This document shows, in pieces, positions 35,084 through 43,832 of a stretch of 64,000 nt of DNA. The notes under the pieces are model-generated. The model saw only the letters and a list, made by a program, of their open reading frames with translations, was not told where the DNA came from and did not search any database. The stretch is from ZAX-1 sp046533095 (GTDB lineage: Bacteria; Bacillota; Clostridia; Lachnospirales; Lachnospiraceae), in NCBI GenBank assembly GCA_046533095.1, contig JAJQRA010000017.1, positions 1-64,000 on the forward strand, in the 5' to 3' direction. Position numbers and translations under genes: made by a program. Within the stretch, counting starts at the first letter, position 1, and each line of letters begins with the position of its first letter.

Positions 35084-35563
35084 ATGCAGAAATCGGATTA
35101 CATCGTAATACTGATAGAAGGTCTGGGAAAAAAAATAGAGATTTTGGATAAGATGATTGAAAAAAACAAAGTTCAGAAACTCATTTTAAGTGAAGATGAG
35201 ATTGAGGCAGATGATTTTGAATCAAACCTGGATGAGAAATCGGAGCTGATCGATCTTTTAAACCAGTTAGACGATGGATTTGAGCAAGTCTATACACGTG
35301 TACGCAAAGATATAAAAGGAAATCAGGAATTATATCAAGAAGAAATTGCGATTATGCAGGAAATGATTACGAAAATTACGGAAAAAAGTAATACCATCCA
35401 AGTGCAGGAGCAGCGCAATCGGGTTTTAGCAGAGAGGCAGTTTGCAATTTCAAAGGATAAAGTACGTCAAGTTCAGTCTTCTAGGAAAGTAGCAAGCCAA
35501 TATTATCAAAATATGACAAAATTAAACTATGTAGATCCACAATTTATGGATCAAAAAAAATAA
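35084..35563 (+). CDS. FliT/FlgN-like flagellar chaperone
   Basis: 159 residues, all helical, ATG with ACAGGAGAAT upstream. 'YIVILIEGLGKKIEILDKMIEKN' and the long 'NTIQVQEQRNRVLAERQF' helix resemble clostridial FlgN/FliT-type export chaperones. Placement between fliS and hag suits a chaperone for FliD or flagellin. The exact client is not shown by sequence. Confidence 0.6.
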   Translation: MQKSDYIVILIEGLGKKIEILDKMIEKNKVQKLILSEDEIEADDFESNLDEKSELIDLLNQLDDGFEQVYTRVRKDIKGNQELYQEEIAIMQEMITKITEKSNTIQVQEQRNRVLAERQFAISKDKVRQVQSSRKVASQYYQNMTKLNYVDPQFMDQKK

Positions 35564-35594
35564 TAGTTAATATGATATTTTTTATCATTTGCTA

Positions 35595-35621
35595 TAAAGT
35601 ATCAAAGAGTTTTTCCGATAT
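35595..35621 (+). promoter_or_regulatory. Sigma-28 promoter of hag
   Basis: TAAA, 16 bp, CCGATAT: an exact match to the Bacillus sigma-D consensus and spacing. The transcript would begin near 35628 and have a leader of about 130 nt. Confidence 0.88.
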
Positions 35622-35626
35622 AGTAT

Positions 35627-35648
35627 ATAAGTAAAACATCTTACTTAT
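35627..35648 (+). promoter_or_regulatory. 5'-terminal stem-loop of the hag leader
   Basis: ATAAGTAA pairs with TTACTTAT around AACATC, right at the predicted transcript start. Such 5' stems often protect long-lived mRNAs; a role in hag mRNA stability is inference. Confidence 0.55.
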
Positions 35649-35719
35649 CACAAGTGATTATAGAAATCGGATAGATACAAAGGGAATAGCCGATAAGATA
35701 ATCGCAACACAAAGTAAAC

Positions 35720-35754
35720 TGTAGCATGGAAGCTACATAAAATTCAAGGAGGAA
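35720..35754 (+). promoter_or_regulatory. CsrA-binding sites in the hag leader
   Basis: TGTAGC-ATGGAA-GCTACA places GGA in a six-base loop on a six-pair stem, the canonical CsrA site. Ten bases on, AAGGAGGAA is the Shine-Dalgarno and contains a second GGA. This is the same two-site arrangement known from Bacillus hag, so bound CsrA would bridge both and block ribosomes. Confidence 0.8.
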
Positions 35755-35760
35755 GATATT

Positions 35761-36573
35761 ATGGTAGTACAACACAATTTAGCAGCAATGAACTCAAACA
35801 GGCAATTAGGTATTACAGCAGGCTTACAGGCTAAATCTACAGAGAAGCTATCATCTGGCTACAAAGTAAATCGTGCTGGAGATGATGCAGCAGGGCTGAC
35901 CATTTCTGAAAAAATGAGAAGTCAGGTAAGAGGATTAAACAAAGCATCTACAAATGCACAAGATGGTATTTCTTTGATTCAGACAGCAGAAGGTGCATTA
36001 ACAGAAGTTCATTCAATCCTACAAAGAATGAATGAATTGGCAACTCAGGCAGCAAATGATACAAATACTACGACTGACAGAGATGCAATTCTGCTTGAAG
36101 TAGATGCATTGCAGTCAGAAATCACAAGAGTTCAATCCACAACAGCGTTTAACACAATGAACTTGTTGGATGGAACCTTCTCAGGAAAGAACCTTCAGGT
36201 AGGATCTTTATCTGGTCAAAATATTTTTATTAACATCAGTAATATGAGTGCTGCAAGCCTTAATGTAACTGGATTAAGTATGAGTACTTTTCTTGATGCA
36301 GGTTCGGCAATGGGTAAAATCCAGAGTGCATTAAACCAAGTATCAAAACAACGTTCCGCACTTGGCGCATTACAGAACAGACTAGAGCATACGATTGCTA
36401 ACTTGGATAGTTCATCTGAGAATACACAGGCTGCAGAATCTCGTATCCGTGATACAGATATGGCGAAAGAAATGGTTGAGTTCAGCAAGAACAACATTCT
36501 TGCACAGGCAGGTCAAGCAATGCTTGCACAGGCAAATCAGTCAACACAGGGTGTATTATCACTTCTTGGATAA
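35761..36573 (+). CDS. hag: Flagellin
   Basis: 270 residues, ATG with AAGGAGGAAG upstream. The N-terminal D0/D1 ('VVQHNLAAMNSNRQLGITA', 'KSTEKLSSGYKVNRAGDDAAGLTISEKMR') and C-terminal ('DTDMAKEMVEFSKNNILAQAGQAMLAQANQ') regions are complete; the central variable domain is almost absent, so this is a minimal flagellin. Ser/Thr-rich stretches around residues 155-185 are possible O-glycosylation targets of the enzymes encoded downstream. Only one flagellin gene is in the window. Confidence 0.96.
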   Translation: MVVQHNLAAMNSNRQLGITAGLQAKSTEKLSSGYKVNRAGDDAAGLTISEKMRSQVRGLNKASTNAQDGISLIQTAEGALTEVHSILQRMNELATQAANDTNTTTDRDAILLEVDALQSEITRVQSTTAFNTMNLLDGTFSGKNLQVGSLSGQNIFINISNMSAASLNVTGLSMSTFLDAGSAMGKIQSALNQVSKQRSALGALQNRLEHTIANLDSSSENTQAAESRIRDTDMAKEMVEFSKNNILAQAGQAMLAQANQSTQGVLSLLG

Positions 36574-36595
36574 TCACTTTAGAAGTGCAAATAAA

Positions 36596-36628
36596 AATAA
36601 AGCCGATATTTAGCGGCTTTATTTTTTT
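36596..36628. terminator. Bidirectional terminator between hag and the convergent glycosyltransferase
   Basis: AATAAAGCCG / CGGCTTTATT form a ten-pair stem around ATATTTAG, with a T7 run on the plus side and an A-rich left flank giving a T-run for minus-strand transcripts. Confidence 0.9.
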
Positions 36629-36689
36629 GATATGTTCAGTATAGGTGCGATCTAATAGGGGAAAGTCCTTAGTCACCCTAAAAATAAAT

Positions 36690-37859
36690 TCAATCGTGTT
36701 GAAAAACAATAGAGAAAATTTCCTTAAAACATTTATCAAAGTTATGATTTTCTTTCACTTTTTGATGTCCATTTTTCGCAATCTGTTTTCGTCTATCTTC
36801 GTGGTGCAAGTAATAGTCTATTTTCTGCAACAAGTCATCTATATCCGTGTAATATACAAAATCTTCGTCCGGTACAAAGTAGTTCAAAAAATCTGCTTGA
36901 TAATTTGTTAAGAGGAAGCCACCAGCTCCCATAATATCCATTGCCCTTAAAGGAATACCGGATTGAATACTGCGCAATGTGATGTTTAGGTTGATTTTGC
37001 TGTTTGCAAATACATAAGGCATCTCAGAGTAATAATCAACAGCCCCCATGTTCAAAGCGTTTGGTATTACGGCATCCTTATTAAGGGTAAAAAGCTTTAA
37101 AGGGAATTTTTTTGCTATAGCGGTTAATGTACGCTGCCTATCTATAGAAGTAATCTTTCGGGCAATGAAATAATTGGCATAGATATACTCTGCTGTTTCG
37201 ATTCCGTAAGCATCTGTACCATAGTCGGCAACCCTTTTTAATTCCGAAATGATATTCGGAGTCAGGGCATCTTCAATAAAATTATAGCCATAAATTTTTA
37301 TTTGAGCTTCCATTATTGCATCTAGATAGCCTCTGGTATAATCATTGACTCCTGTTAGGCGCTCAAAAAAATTATGGTCTTCATTATATAAAGCCCCTAC
37401 AAAAGATACATCACAGGTCGATTTTTTACGGTTAAAACCTTTTTTTTGTAAGAAATCAATAATCGTTGCATTTACTGGCAAAGGAAGGTAATGTACGGTA
37501 GAGATACCCATTTTTTGTAGTTTTAAATATTCCTGTGAATCAAAAATGAAAATATAATTATTCGGGTTAATAATGGTATAGGAATAGAGTGCTACATAGG
37601 GACTATCATACACAATAGACACATATTTTAAGCAGTGTTTCTTACAATTTTCTGAAAGCACAGGGTAAAAATTAAAAGAGAAGCAAAAATCAAATTTTTT
37701 CTGCGTGGCAATTCCTGCAAAGTAAGTATCAAATGATGTGCTGATACGGTCTTGATAATTATCATGAAAAAACATCGTTAAGTTGTGCCCTGCTTGTTGT
37801 AAAGAAAAGATCGCATCTATTTTTCCAAAACATGGCCAATCTAAAAATAAAATATTCAT
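36690..37859 (-). CDS. CgeB-like glycosyltransferase (minus strand, first)
   Basis: 389 residues, ATG with AAAGGAGC upstream. The first half has the fold of DUF3880/CgeB enzymes ('FSFNFYPVLSENC', 'VSIVYDSPYVALY', 'YIFIFDSQEYLKLQKMG'). The C-terminal part has the GT1-like 'IQSGIPLRAMDIMGAGGFLLTNYQADF' and 'VYYTDIDDLLQKIDYYLHHEDRR' segments. Enzymes of this family decorate flagellin or spore coats with sugars. It converges on hag, and its paralogues at 38006 and 43833 share the layout. Sugar donor unknown. Confidence 0.82.
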   Translation of the reverse strand: MNILFLDWPCFGKIDAIFSLQQAGHNLTMFFHDNYQDRISTSFDTYFAGIATQKKFDFCFSFNFYPVLSENCKKHCLKYVSIVYDSPYVALYSYTIINPNNYIFIFDSQEYLKLQKMGISTVHYLPLPVNATIIDFLQKKGFNRKKSTCDVSFVGALYNEDHNFFERLTGVNDYTRGYLDAIMEAQIKIYGYNFIEDALTPNIISELKRVADYGTDAYGIETAEYIYANYFIARKITSIDRQRTLTAIAKKFPLKLFTLNKDAVIPNALNMGAVDYYSEMPYVFANSKINLNITLRSIQSGIPLRAMDIMGAGGFLLTNYQADFLNYFVPDEDFVYYTDIDDLLQKIDYYLHHEDRRKQIAKNGHQKVKENHNFDKCFKEIFSIVFQHD

Positions 37860-38005
37860 AGTGTGCTCCTTTAAATCTTATTGCATGAAAGAATTGCCTT
37901 TATAAAAATGCAATATGTATATCACGCGAGGATTGAACTTTGTATTCCTATAATATAGGGGTTTGGTGTGGCTGTTAGCGACAGGATAAATTTTTACCAG
38001 TTCAA

Positions 38006-39190
38006 TTACTCCTTTAGATGGTATGCCATAGCTAACATTTGTTCTAAACGTATTGGATAGGTATGATGTTCCTTTATATTTACATAGCCATTATACGCAA
38101 TCTCTTCCCGTTCTTTTTCATGTGAAAGATAATAGTAAGTTTTATCTACCAGTTCCGGGAAGCTTTCATAACAGACCAAATCCAGATTCGGTGTCAATAA
38201 TTCTGATAGTTCCGATTGGAAGTTTGTAAGGACAAATCCGCCACACCCAAGAATATCCCAAATACGTAAGGGAAGACCACTTCGTATGGATTTAGAAGTA
38301 ATGTTTAAATTTATTTTACTAAAATGAAAAATAAGAGGCATTTCCGTTAATGTTTTAGCTAATCCTCGATTATTTAAATGGGGTAGCGTAGTTGTATTGC
38401 TTCCTGTATAAATATCTACCGGAAATTGCTTTGACAAAAGCTCCATTGTTCGGATTCGTTCAAGTGCAGAGATTTTATTGCCGATATATAATTGTGCCAT
38501 GGTAATCTTATCTGTTAAAAAAGAATCATAAGGATAGGTATAAAATCCCGGCAAATGCTGTTTGAATTCGGAAATAATGTCATCTGTTAACAGTTCTTCA
38601 ATGATAAACCCACCATAAATTTTTAATTGAACCTCCATGAGACCTTCTAAATATCCCTTTAAGTAAGCAGGAGGATTTGTAAGTTTATCATATGCACATT
38701 TTTCAGAATACAAAGAGCCAACAAAGGAAAGATTAGATGAAAATCGTTTTTTTTGCGTAGCGGTGGAACAGGATATGACAGAATCCTTTTGCTTTATATT
38801 CGTTGCTAGTGGCAGATAAAAAATACATTCCGGATTGAATGGTTTTATTTCTTCATACAGTACGTGATCAAAAATAAAGATCCGATTAAAGGGATTCGTA
38901 ATCGAAGTCGCATATAGTTCCATTACAGGTGAATCTACAATCCAGCAAAGGTAGGGGATTTTGAATATGTGGCTTACTTCTGCTAAAAATGGAAAAAAAT
39001 TTATACTAAAAATAAATTCAGCTGGTTTATCGAGCAAGGTGTGGCTTACAATTTTAATGGAATCTTGCAGGGAGATTTGTTTATCAAAAATTTCAATTGT
39101 AATTTCAGATATAGCAAGACCAAGTTCTTTAAAAGCAAAAAGAATATCCGGTTCACAGATACTTCCATAGCGGTAAAATAATAATTTCAA
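38006..39190 (-). CDS. CgeB-like glycosyltransferase (minus strand, second)
   Basis: 394 residues. The start is a TTG at 39190, set by GGAGG eight bases upstream. It shares with its neighbour 'FIFSINFFPFLAE', 'YLCWIVDSPVMELY', 'NRIFIFDHVLYEEI' and 'IRSGLPLRIWDILGCGGFVLTNFQSEL'. The ribosome site lies inside the last codons of an upstream glycosyltransferase remnant, so the genes once formed an operon read from the cassette near 39500. The 146 bp to the next gene hold no clear terminator. Confidence 0.82.
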   Translation of the reverse strand: MKLLFYRYGSICEPDILFAFKELGLAISEITIEIFDKQISLQDSIKIVSHTLLDKPAEFIFSINFFPFLAEVSHIFKIPYLCWIVDSPVMELYATSITNPFNRIFIFDHVLYEEIKPFNPECIFYLPLATNIKQKDSVISCSTATQKKRFSSNLSFVGSLYSEKCAYDKLTNPPAYLKGYLEGLMEVQLKIYGGFIIEELLTDDIISEFKQHLPGFYTYPYDSFLTDKITMAQLYIGNKISALERIRTMELLSKQFPVDIYTGSNTTTLPHLNNRGLAKTLTEMPLIFHFSKINLNITSKSIRSGLPLRIWDILGCGGFVLTNFQSELSELLTPNLDLVCYESFPELVDKTYYYLSHEKEREEIAYNGYVNIKEHHTYPIRLEQMLAMAYHLKE

Positions 39191-39192
39191 GA

Positions 39193-39471
39193 TTACGCCT
39201 CCAATCCGTGGAATTGAGATTGCTTGTCTATAATTTTTGCCAATAGCCTTGCGCTACTGACCAAACCTTGTGTTCCATCTGCATATTGATAACCTTTTCA
39301 TGCATTTGATATTAAACGAATCCGTTCATAAAAAGGTATTGGCTCGTGTATCACTAGGCTTTCTTGCTTACAATCTAAGGAATTCCAACCATTTCTATAG
39401 ACATGTACGCTAACTTCAGGGTTTGCTATGATGGCTTTTCTTTTGAGTTCATTCATGATGGCATATGGCAT
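39193..39471 (-). pseudogene. Internally deleted CgeB-type glycosyltransferase remnant
   Basis: Reading the minus strand from 39471, 'VHVYRNGWNSLDCKQESLVIHE' and 'RIRLISNA' align with the C-terminal third of the enzyme at 54775 ('VHVYGTGWEDLDCKQKNLVIHE', 'SIRLMADA'). After a TGA (39298-39300) the frame jumps to 'KGYQYADGTQG', matching the very end of that protein. 75 codons are missing between, and the N-terminal two thirds is also absent. The deletion lies at a shared GCA. Confidence 0.8.
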
Positions 39472-39563
39472 CTCCTCTATGCAGTTTTATTGCTATTTTG
39501 CATGAATAAAATGATATGCTGTTAGTTTAACATAATTAAAGATAAAAAACTACAGAATATTAA
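39471..39563 (-). repeat. Duplicated upstream region, copy A (left half of a divergent promoter cassette)
   Basis: About 93 bp nearly identical to 45015-45107, the region directly upstream of the glycosyltransferase at 43833. On the minus strand both contain TTAATT, 17 bp, TATCAT as a possible promoter. Homology stops abruptly at AATATTAA, where the insertion starts. Confidence 0.8.
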
Positions 39564-39961
39564 CTTGGGTTTCCGTTCTTTTATTCACAACGGTTTGTTT
39601 TCTAGCTACAGTTATAAACAACTTTCAAAAGTTGCTTAAATCCTTTGAAGGGAAAGGTGTATTTTTGCAATTATCCTTAGTGAAAGGTATCGCTGGCATA
39701 CTCTCCTATGCGCACGAGGGCACCAGATTCTGGTATCGTACAAAACGACCTCGATACTGTCAACTCAGTATTAAACTAATTGCTTAAATAGATTAAAAGA
39801 ATAGCGTTTGATGATCTTGGCTTCCGGCGACTTATTAAGGTATTAATAATCCATACTCTTTATTATAAAAATGATAAAATCAGGGTTATTTAGTAGCTGT
39901 ATAAAAGTTAATCTTCATAAATAAGACCATTCCTTTCTACGAAAGGCACTAACGAGCCATG

Positions 39962-39988
39962 AAAAGACAAGTGTCTTTTTTATGTTAT
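39962..39988 (+). terminator. Terminator-like hairpin inside the insertion
   Basis: AAAAGA-CAAGTG-TCTTTT followed by TTTATG. It lies ahead of the structured region before the IS110 transposase and could insulate it from outside transcription. Confidence 0.45.
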
Positions 39989-40019
39989 TATAAGATTACA
40001 GAAGCGGTAAACTACAAAG

Positions 40020-40135
40020 CGCGTGGAGATAAGTGGCGTAACGGAACTGCTGTTAGCCCGAAGAAATATAAGTCGCCGGACACCAGTTCAAGCACCAGCG
40101 AGTAGGACTACGAGCCTGTAAACTTATCTTTGTAA
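40020..40135 (+). ncRNA. Candidate bridge RNA region of the IS110-family element
   Basis: The non-coding DNA before an IS110 transposase encodes the bridge RNA in characterised family members. Here AGATAAGT (40027-40034) pairs perfectly with ACTTATCT (40122-40129), enclosing about 90 nt that include GGCG/CGCC (40035-40038 with 40074-40077). The position 97 bp before the transposase start fits. No target- or donor-binding loop can be assigned by eye. Confidence 0.3.
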
Positions 40136-40225
40136 AAATATTGTTCCGAAAAAGGGAAATCCCTAACTTGACTTTAGCAGAGTGTCCAGTTAAAGTCGCT
40201 TCCTTTAAAAAGAAAGGAAACAGAT

Positions 40226-41016
40226 TTGGCATCAGTAGTTGAGATTATTTACCAACCTGTTGCGGTATAGATGTGCACAAGAATTTTCTCGTGACGTGTA
40301 TTGCTAAAACAGATGAACGCGGGTACACTGACCATCTATTGTGCCATTTTTCTACCCATACGGGAGACTTGCGTAAACTATCGGAGCGGCTTCTTAGCCA
40401 TGGCTGTAAAGATGTTTGTATGGAATCTACAGGCAAGTATTGGGTTCCTGTATTCAATATTCTTGAAACAACCCGCAATGTTTGCTTAATGCACCCTAAA
40501 TATGCCAAAGTCGTTCTTGGTGGCGAGCTTTCCTATGTTCAATTGGAGAAATTCAAGATTATCCGTAAACACATGGACAATCTTGAAAATTTAAAGGGTA
40601 CGCTTGAAACGTTTATTTACCAACTTGCGGAACAATATCAGTCTGAAATAACTTTGCTTTTAACCGTTCTGGGTATCGATTTACCATTAACGGCTATTCG
40701 TATACTTGCTGAAATTGGCGCTGATATGTCCGTGTTTGAAACGGCTAAAGAGCTTTGTTCCTGGACTGGCGTTAGTCCACAAAAGAATGAGAGTGCTGGT
40801 AAAAAGAAGACTAGTCGTATCTCTCGTGCCGGAGCGTATTTAAAGCCTCTTTTGGTTTAAAATGCCCTTGCTGTTAGCCATTCAAGCAAACATTCTGAAA
40901 TAAAGGATAAATATCAAGTTCTTAAAAACGTAGGGGATCACAAAAAGGCTGTTATTACCATTGCAAGAAGGCTATTAGCTTCTATTTGGCACATTCTCAA
41001 CAAAAAAGGATTATAG
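40226..41016 (+). pseudogene. IS110-family transposase (DEDD), inactivated
   Basis: Start at a TTG giving ASVVEIIYQ, then a one-base loss near 40254 puts CCGIDVHKNF in another frame. GIDVHK (first catalytic Asp), MESTGKYW (Glu) and 'GIDLPLTAIRILAEIGADMSVF' follow. The C-terminal domain reads 'LCSWTGVSPQKNESAGKK' and 'RAGAYLKPLLV', then TAA at 40858-40860 in place of the usual Gln codon, and continues in frame with 'NALAVSHSSKHSEIKDKYQ' and 'IWHILNKKGL' to 41016. One frameshift and one nonsense mutation make it dead. Confidence 0.85.
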
Positions 41017-41252
41017 CGCATTTATACCGTAAGGGCAATAAGCAACCTGCAAGTCGCTCATTTGCTCCCTAGCAAACGTTTGCACTTTTGCGTAGTAAAG
41101 AGTTTCAAATTGTGGAGGTTTAATTTGATGCCTAATCCTTCCTACCTATTTTAGACTGCCTTTGGTGGTCTGTTTGCTATACCCTTCTTTTACGGCTCGT
41201 GCAAATCTTTAGCATGTGATGTTTTCAAACTTGGATTTCACGGAAACTTAAA

Positions 41253-41327
41253 AATATTAAATTACAATGATTGATTTCTTTGAATTCGAATAGTATAATA
41301 TTTAAGATAGCATGCCAGAAAAGAGGC
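41253..41327 (+). repeat. Duplicated upstream region, copy A right half, with promoter
   Basis: Matches 45098-45176. It contains TTGATT (41271-41276), 17 bp, TATAAT (41294-41299) and CAGAAAAGAGG as ribosome site, the same control signals as before the gene at 45179, but no intact gene follows here. Confidence 0.75.
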
Positions 41328-42192
41328 GTATCCCATCCTTCCACAAGGAGCATTGCTACAAGGAGCCTGTAATCCTAGTACTTAAACCTGAACGGTGATT
41401 TAGAGGAATATAAGCTATGTGCTTTGATGTAGAAATTATCAAAACTGCTTCTACTGGAAGAAAATGAATTTTGAAAGATGGGAAAGATTATGCCAAAGGA
41501 AACACAGGATTGTGGGTGGATAAGTATAAGGACTAGATGAGAAAAACGGAACGTAGGGAAGATACGATCAAAGTGGTCTTGGAAACTAATGAATAAAAAT
41601 GCGTAATTATAAATCAATCTATGTGTGCCTGAAACTGGCACGAAAAAGTAGAGGCAGGCACCAAAAACAAGTCTCCAATAAAGCAGGCTTAAAAGAAAGT
41701 ATAAAATATTGCCGTTAAGTAGATTCTAACTTTTGAACTTTTAACCGAGTATCCAAATGAATGTTAATGCAGGCAAGCATGGTAAAAAATGAATACTGCT
41801 TCTTCCTACGGATCTGCATATCATGGATGGATGTGGTAGTCATTCAATATCCAATTGTTTAATCGTTCTGAACCTGTCTGGCTATTATATATCTTTATGT
41901 ACTCATCCGTAGCGCGGGTAATAGGAGATAGAGGCGGATATCCCAGGCAGGTTTCGTACTGAAGTAATCTTCATAGTGAAAAGGGAAGTCCTTGTCTGTG
42001 AGAATACGCTCCGCAACAACCTTAGCAATACCAGAGTGACGATTAGGCAACTTTTTATCTGTGCCAGGAGGGGTTTTCGACTGGTTGTTTTTACTCTTGG
42101 GGAAAAGACAAGAAGAGAGAATCAAAAAAGAGCAGAAATTTGGGATGTATAGAGTTTCCAAGAGTGCTCAATCACTACTAGGAGGAAAGTAT
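41328..42192. other. 865-bp gap with decayed sequence
   Basis: A promoter and ribosome site enter it from the left, but all plus-strand frames are broken within 60 codons. Coding-like stretches at about 41400-41595 and, on the minus strand, at 41895-42060 cannot be assigned to a family. A hairpin GTGCC-TGAAACT-GGCAC lies near 41625. Probably the remains of one or two glycosylation genes. Confidence 0.4.
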
Positions 42193-43311
42193 ATGAATTA
42201 CGATGAAATGGAAATTGCCTTTATTGTTTGCGTAAATAATGAGGACTATTATGAAGAATGTCAATATTACATCAACCGGCTACATGTGCCAGATGGATAC
42301 CGCATAGACATTATTTCAATATGGGATGCGACGAGTATAGCAGAAGCATACAATGAAGCAATGGAAAGTAGCGACGCAAAATATAAGATATATTTGCACC
42401 AAGATGTATTCATTGTAGAACCAACTGCACTGATACAAATATTGCAGATGTTTAAACAGCATCCTAAAGTAGGAATGATTGGAACATTAGGAGCCACAAA
42501 GATTCCAGAAAATGGTGAAATGTATAGGAGCTGGAATGTTGGAAATGTATTGGCTTCAAATGGAGCATGGGTATTTTCAAACGAGTTGGATATAGAAGAA
42601 CATGAAGTGTGGGTAGTTGACGGGATGTTTATTGCAACACAATATGATTTGCGCTGGAGAGATGATATTCTACATGGCTGGCATTTCTATGATGTGAGCC
42701 AGTCGTTTGAGTTTCGCAAAAAAGGATATAAAGTATTGGTTCCGGCGCAGGAACAGGCATGGTGTTTTCATGATAGTGGTCTTTTAAATATAATTAACTA
42801 TGATGTAGAACATAAAAATTTCTGGGATTACTATGAGAATGACGTAAGCCTTCCTCCTATAAGGAGGTTTACGTATGCGAAAAGCGAGAAAAAAATGCAT
42901 AGGCTTATAATGCAGTTAAAAGATCAACTGAAAGTATTATTGATGGCTCACCAGGTGGAGCAGGCAAGGGAAATACTTGGCAACCGCTACAAGGAAGCGT
43001 ATGCGGATACGGAATTGGTTGTTTTGGGTAATATTTTAGAAATTGATGCATTGGAAGATAGCGACGGGCTAGTGGCAGAACAAAAATTTCTAAATCGACA
43101 TACTTCATGGATGGCCTTACTAGAGGATTATAATCGGTTGAAATTTCTCCTACGCAGGCTCGAATTTGATGCTACGCAGAATAGTGAGGAAGAGGCTATA
43201 GCGCAAATACATCGTTTCGGCATTTCTAAACAGGCAATCGAGAGGATGATTGTGTATGCAGTGTACAGAAAGGAAAAAGTTCGTGCAATGTTGTTTGGCA
43301 ATCGTGGATGA
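42193..43311 (+). CDS. Glycosyltransferase, PF13712-like (GT2-related)
   Basis: 372 residues; ATG with GGAGGAAAG upstream, 44 codons inside the longest open frame. The first 210 residues ('IAFIVCVNNEDYYEECQYYINRL', 'AKYKIYLHQDVFIV', 'VDGMFIATQYDLRWRDDILHGWHFYDVSQSFEFRKKGYKV') match the stand-alone enzymes at 46998 and 52200. HQD in YLHQDVF takes the DxD position. A helical C-terminal extension (about 225-372) is unique to this copy. Probable sugar transfer to flagellin or a glycan precursor in the cytoplasm. Confidence 0.8.
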   Translation: MNYDEMEIAFIVCVNNEDYYEECQYYINRLHVPDGYRIDIISIWDATSIAEAYNEAMESSDAKYKIYLHQDVFIVEPTALIQILQMFKQHPKVGMIGTLGATKIPENGEMYRSWNVGNVLASNGAWVFSNELDIEEHEVWVVDGMFIATQYDLRWRDDILHGWHFYDVSQSFEFRKKGYKVLVPAQEQAWCFHDSGLLNIINYDVEHKNFWDYYENDVSLPPIRRFTYAKSEKKMHRLIMQLKDQLKVLLMAHQVEQAREILGNRYKEAYADTELVVLGNILEIDALEDSDGLVAEQKFLNRHTSWMALLEDYNRLKFLLRRLEFDATQNSEEEAIAQIHRFGISKQAIERMIVYAVYRKEKVRAMLFGNRG

Positions 43312-43455
43312 CGATTATTGGAATGAGGTCATTCCGAAAAAAGGCTTGATAAATGAAAAGAAGTATAACAAAATAGAAACGTAGTTTAAAATTTAACTAT
43401 ATATAGTGGAAACCAAATGAAGGTGTATTTCAATGTTTTGCTTAAGGATGGAGAA

Positions 43456-43815
43456 AAATGCCGAACAAAGAGCGTAGAGCAGAGTTGCGATAGAGGCATT
43501 CACGCATTTGCTGTGCGACAAATGAGAACATGTAGTGACAGCTGAGATGTTCAAACGAAGAGCAACTGCCATACAACGTATATGCCGTACATATGATAAT
43601 CTGGAGATTTTTGTGGGCGATTTGACGGCAATGGAATTTGAACAGAAATTTGGCTACATTACAGTTGTGGGTGTGCTTGAATATCAAATTGTTTTTAGCA
43701 CAGGGGATCATCTGCAACGGGATTTCTTGAAATAATTGAAAGAATTTTGGCATCTGGCGACAAGATCTTCATTGAAATAGAAAATAAAATGGGACTTAAG
43801 TATTGGGCAAGGAAG
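43456..43815 (+). pseudogene. Deleted copy of the methyltransferase gene at 52924
   Basis: 'ATGCCGAACAAAGAGCG' aligns with the start of 52924. After 34 bases it jumps 235 bp ahead to the SAM-binding region and continues with about 90% identity to GGGACTTAAGTATTGGGCA. The jump shares GAT at both ends, changes the frame, and further stops follow. The 3' three quarters of the gene is absent. Confidence 0.85.
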
Positions 43816-43832
43816 GAAAGATATGAAATAGA

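Larger units (their letters stand above)
39564..41252. mobile_element. 1.69-kb insertion with flanking 8-bp repeats, containing an IS110-family remnant
   Basis: Compared with the uninterrupted cassette at 45015-45176, this stretch is extra. It is bounded by AATATTAA on both sides (39556-39563 and 41253-41260). Exactly five bases inside each end lies GTTTCCGT or its complement (39569-39576, 41240-41247); the outermost 13 bases match at 10 positions when inverted. The only recognisable gene inside is the IS110-type one, and IS110 elements themselves have no such ends, so it may be nested in another element. Confidence 0.6.

Noticed and set aside
36645..36911. 88-codon plus-strand frame after the hag terminator
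   Set aside because: Antisense to the C-terminus of the glycosyltransferase at 36690, which has conserved motifs there.
39962..39988. Hairpin considered as a rightward promoter/riboswitch element
   Set aside because: Short stem with T-run fits a terminator; no ligand-type secondary structure nearby.
41895..42161. 88-codon minus-strand frame
   Set aside because: Some protein-like composition, but no ribosome site or recognisable motif, and it overlaps the control region of the gene at 42193. Left as decayed sequence.
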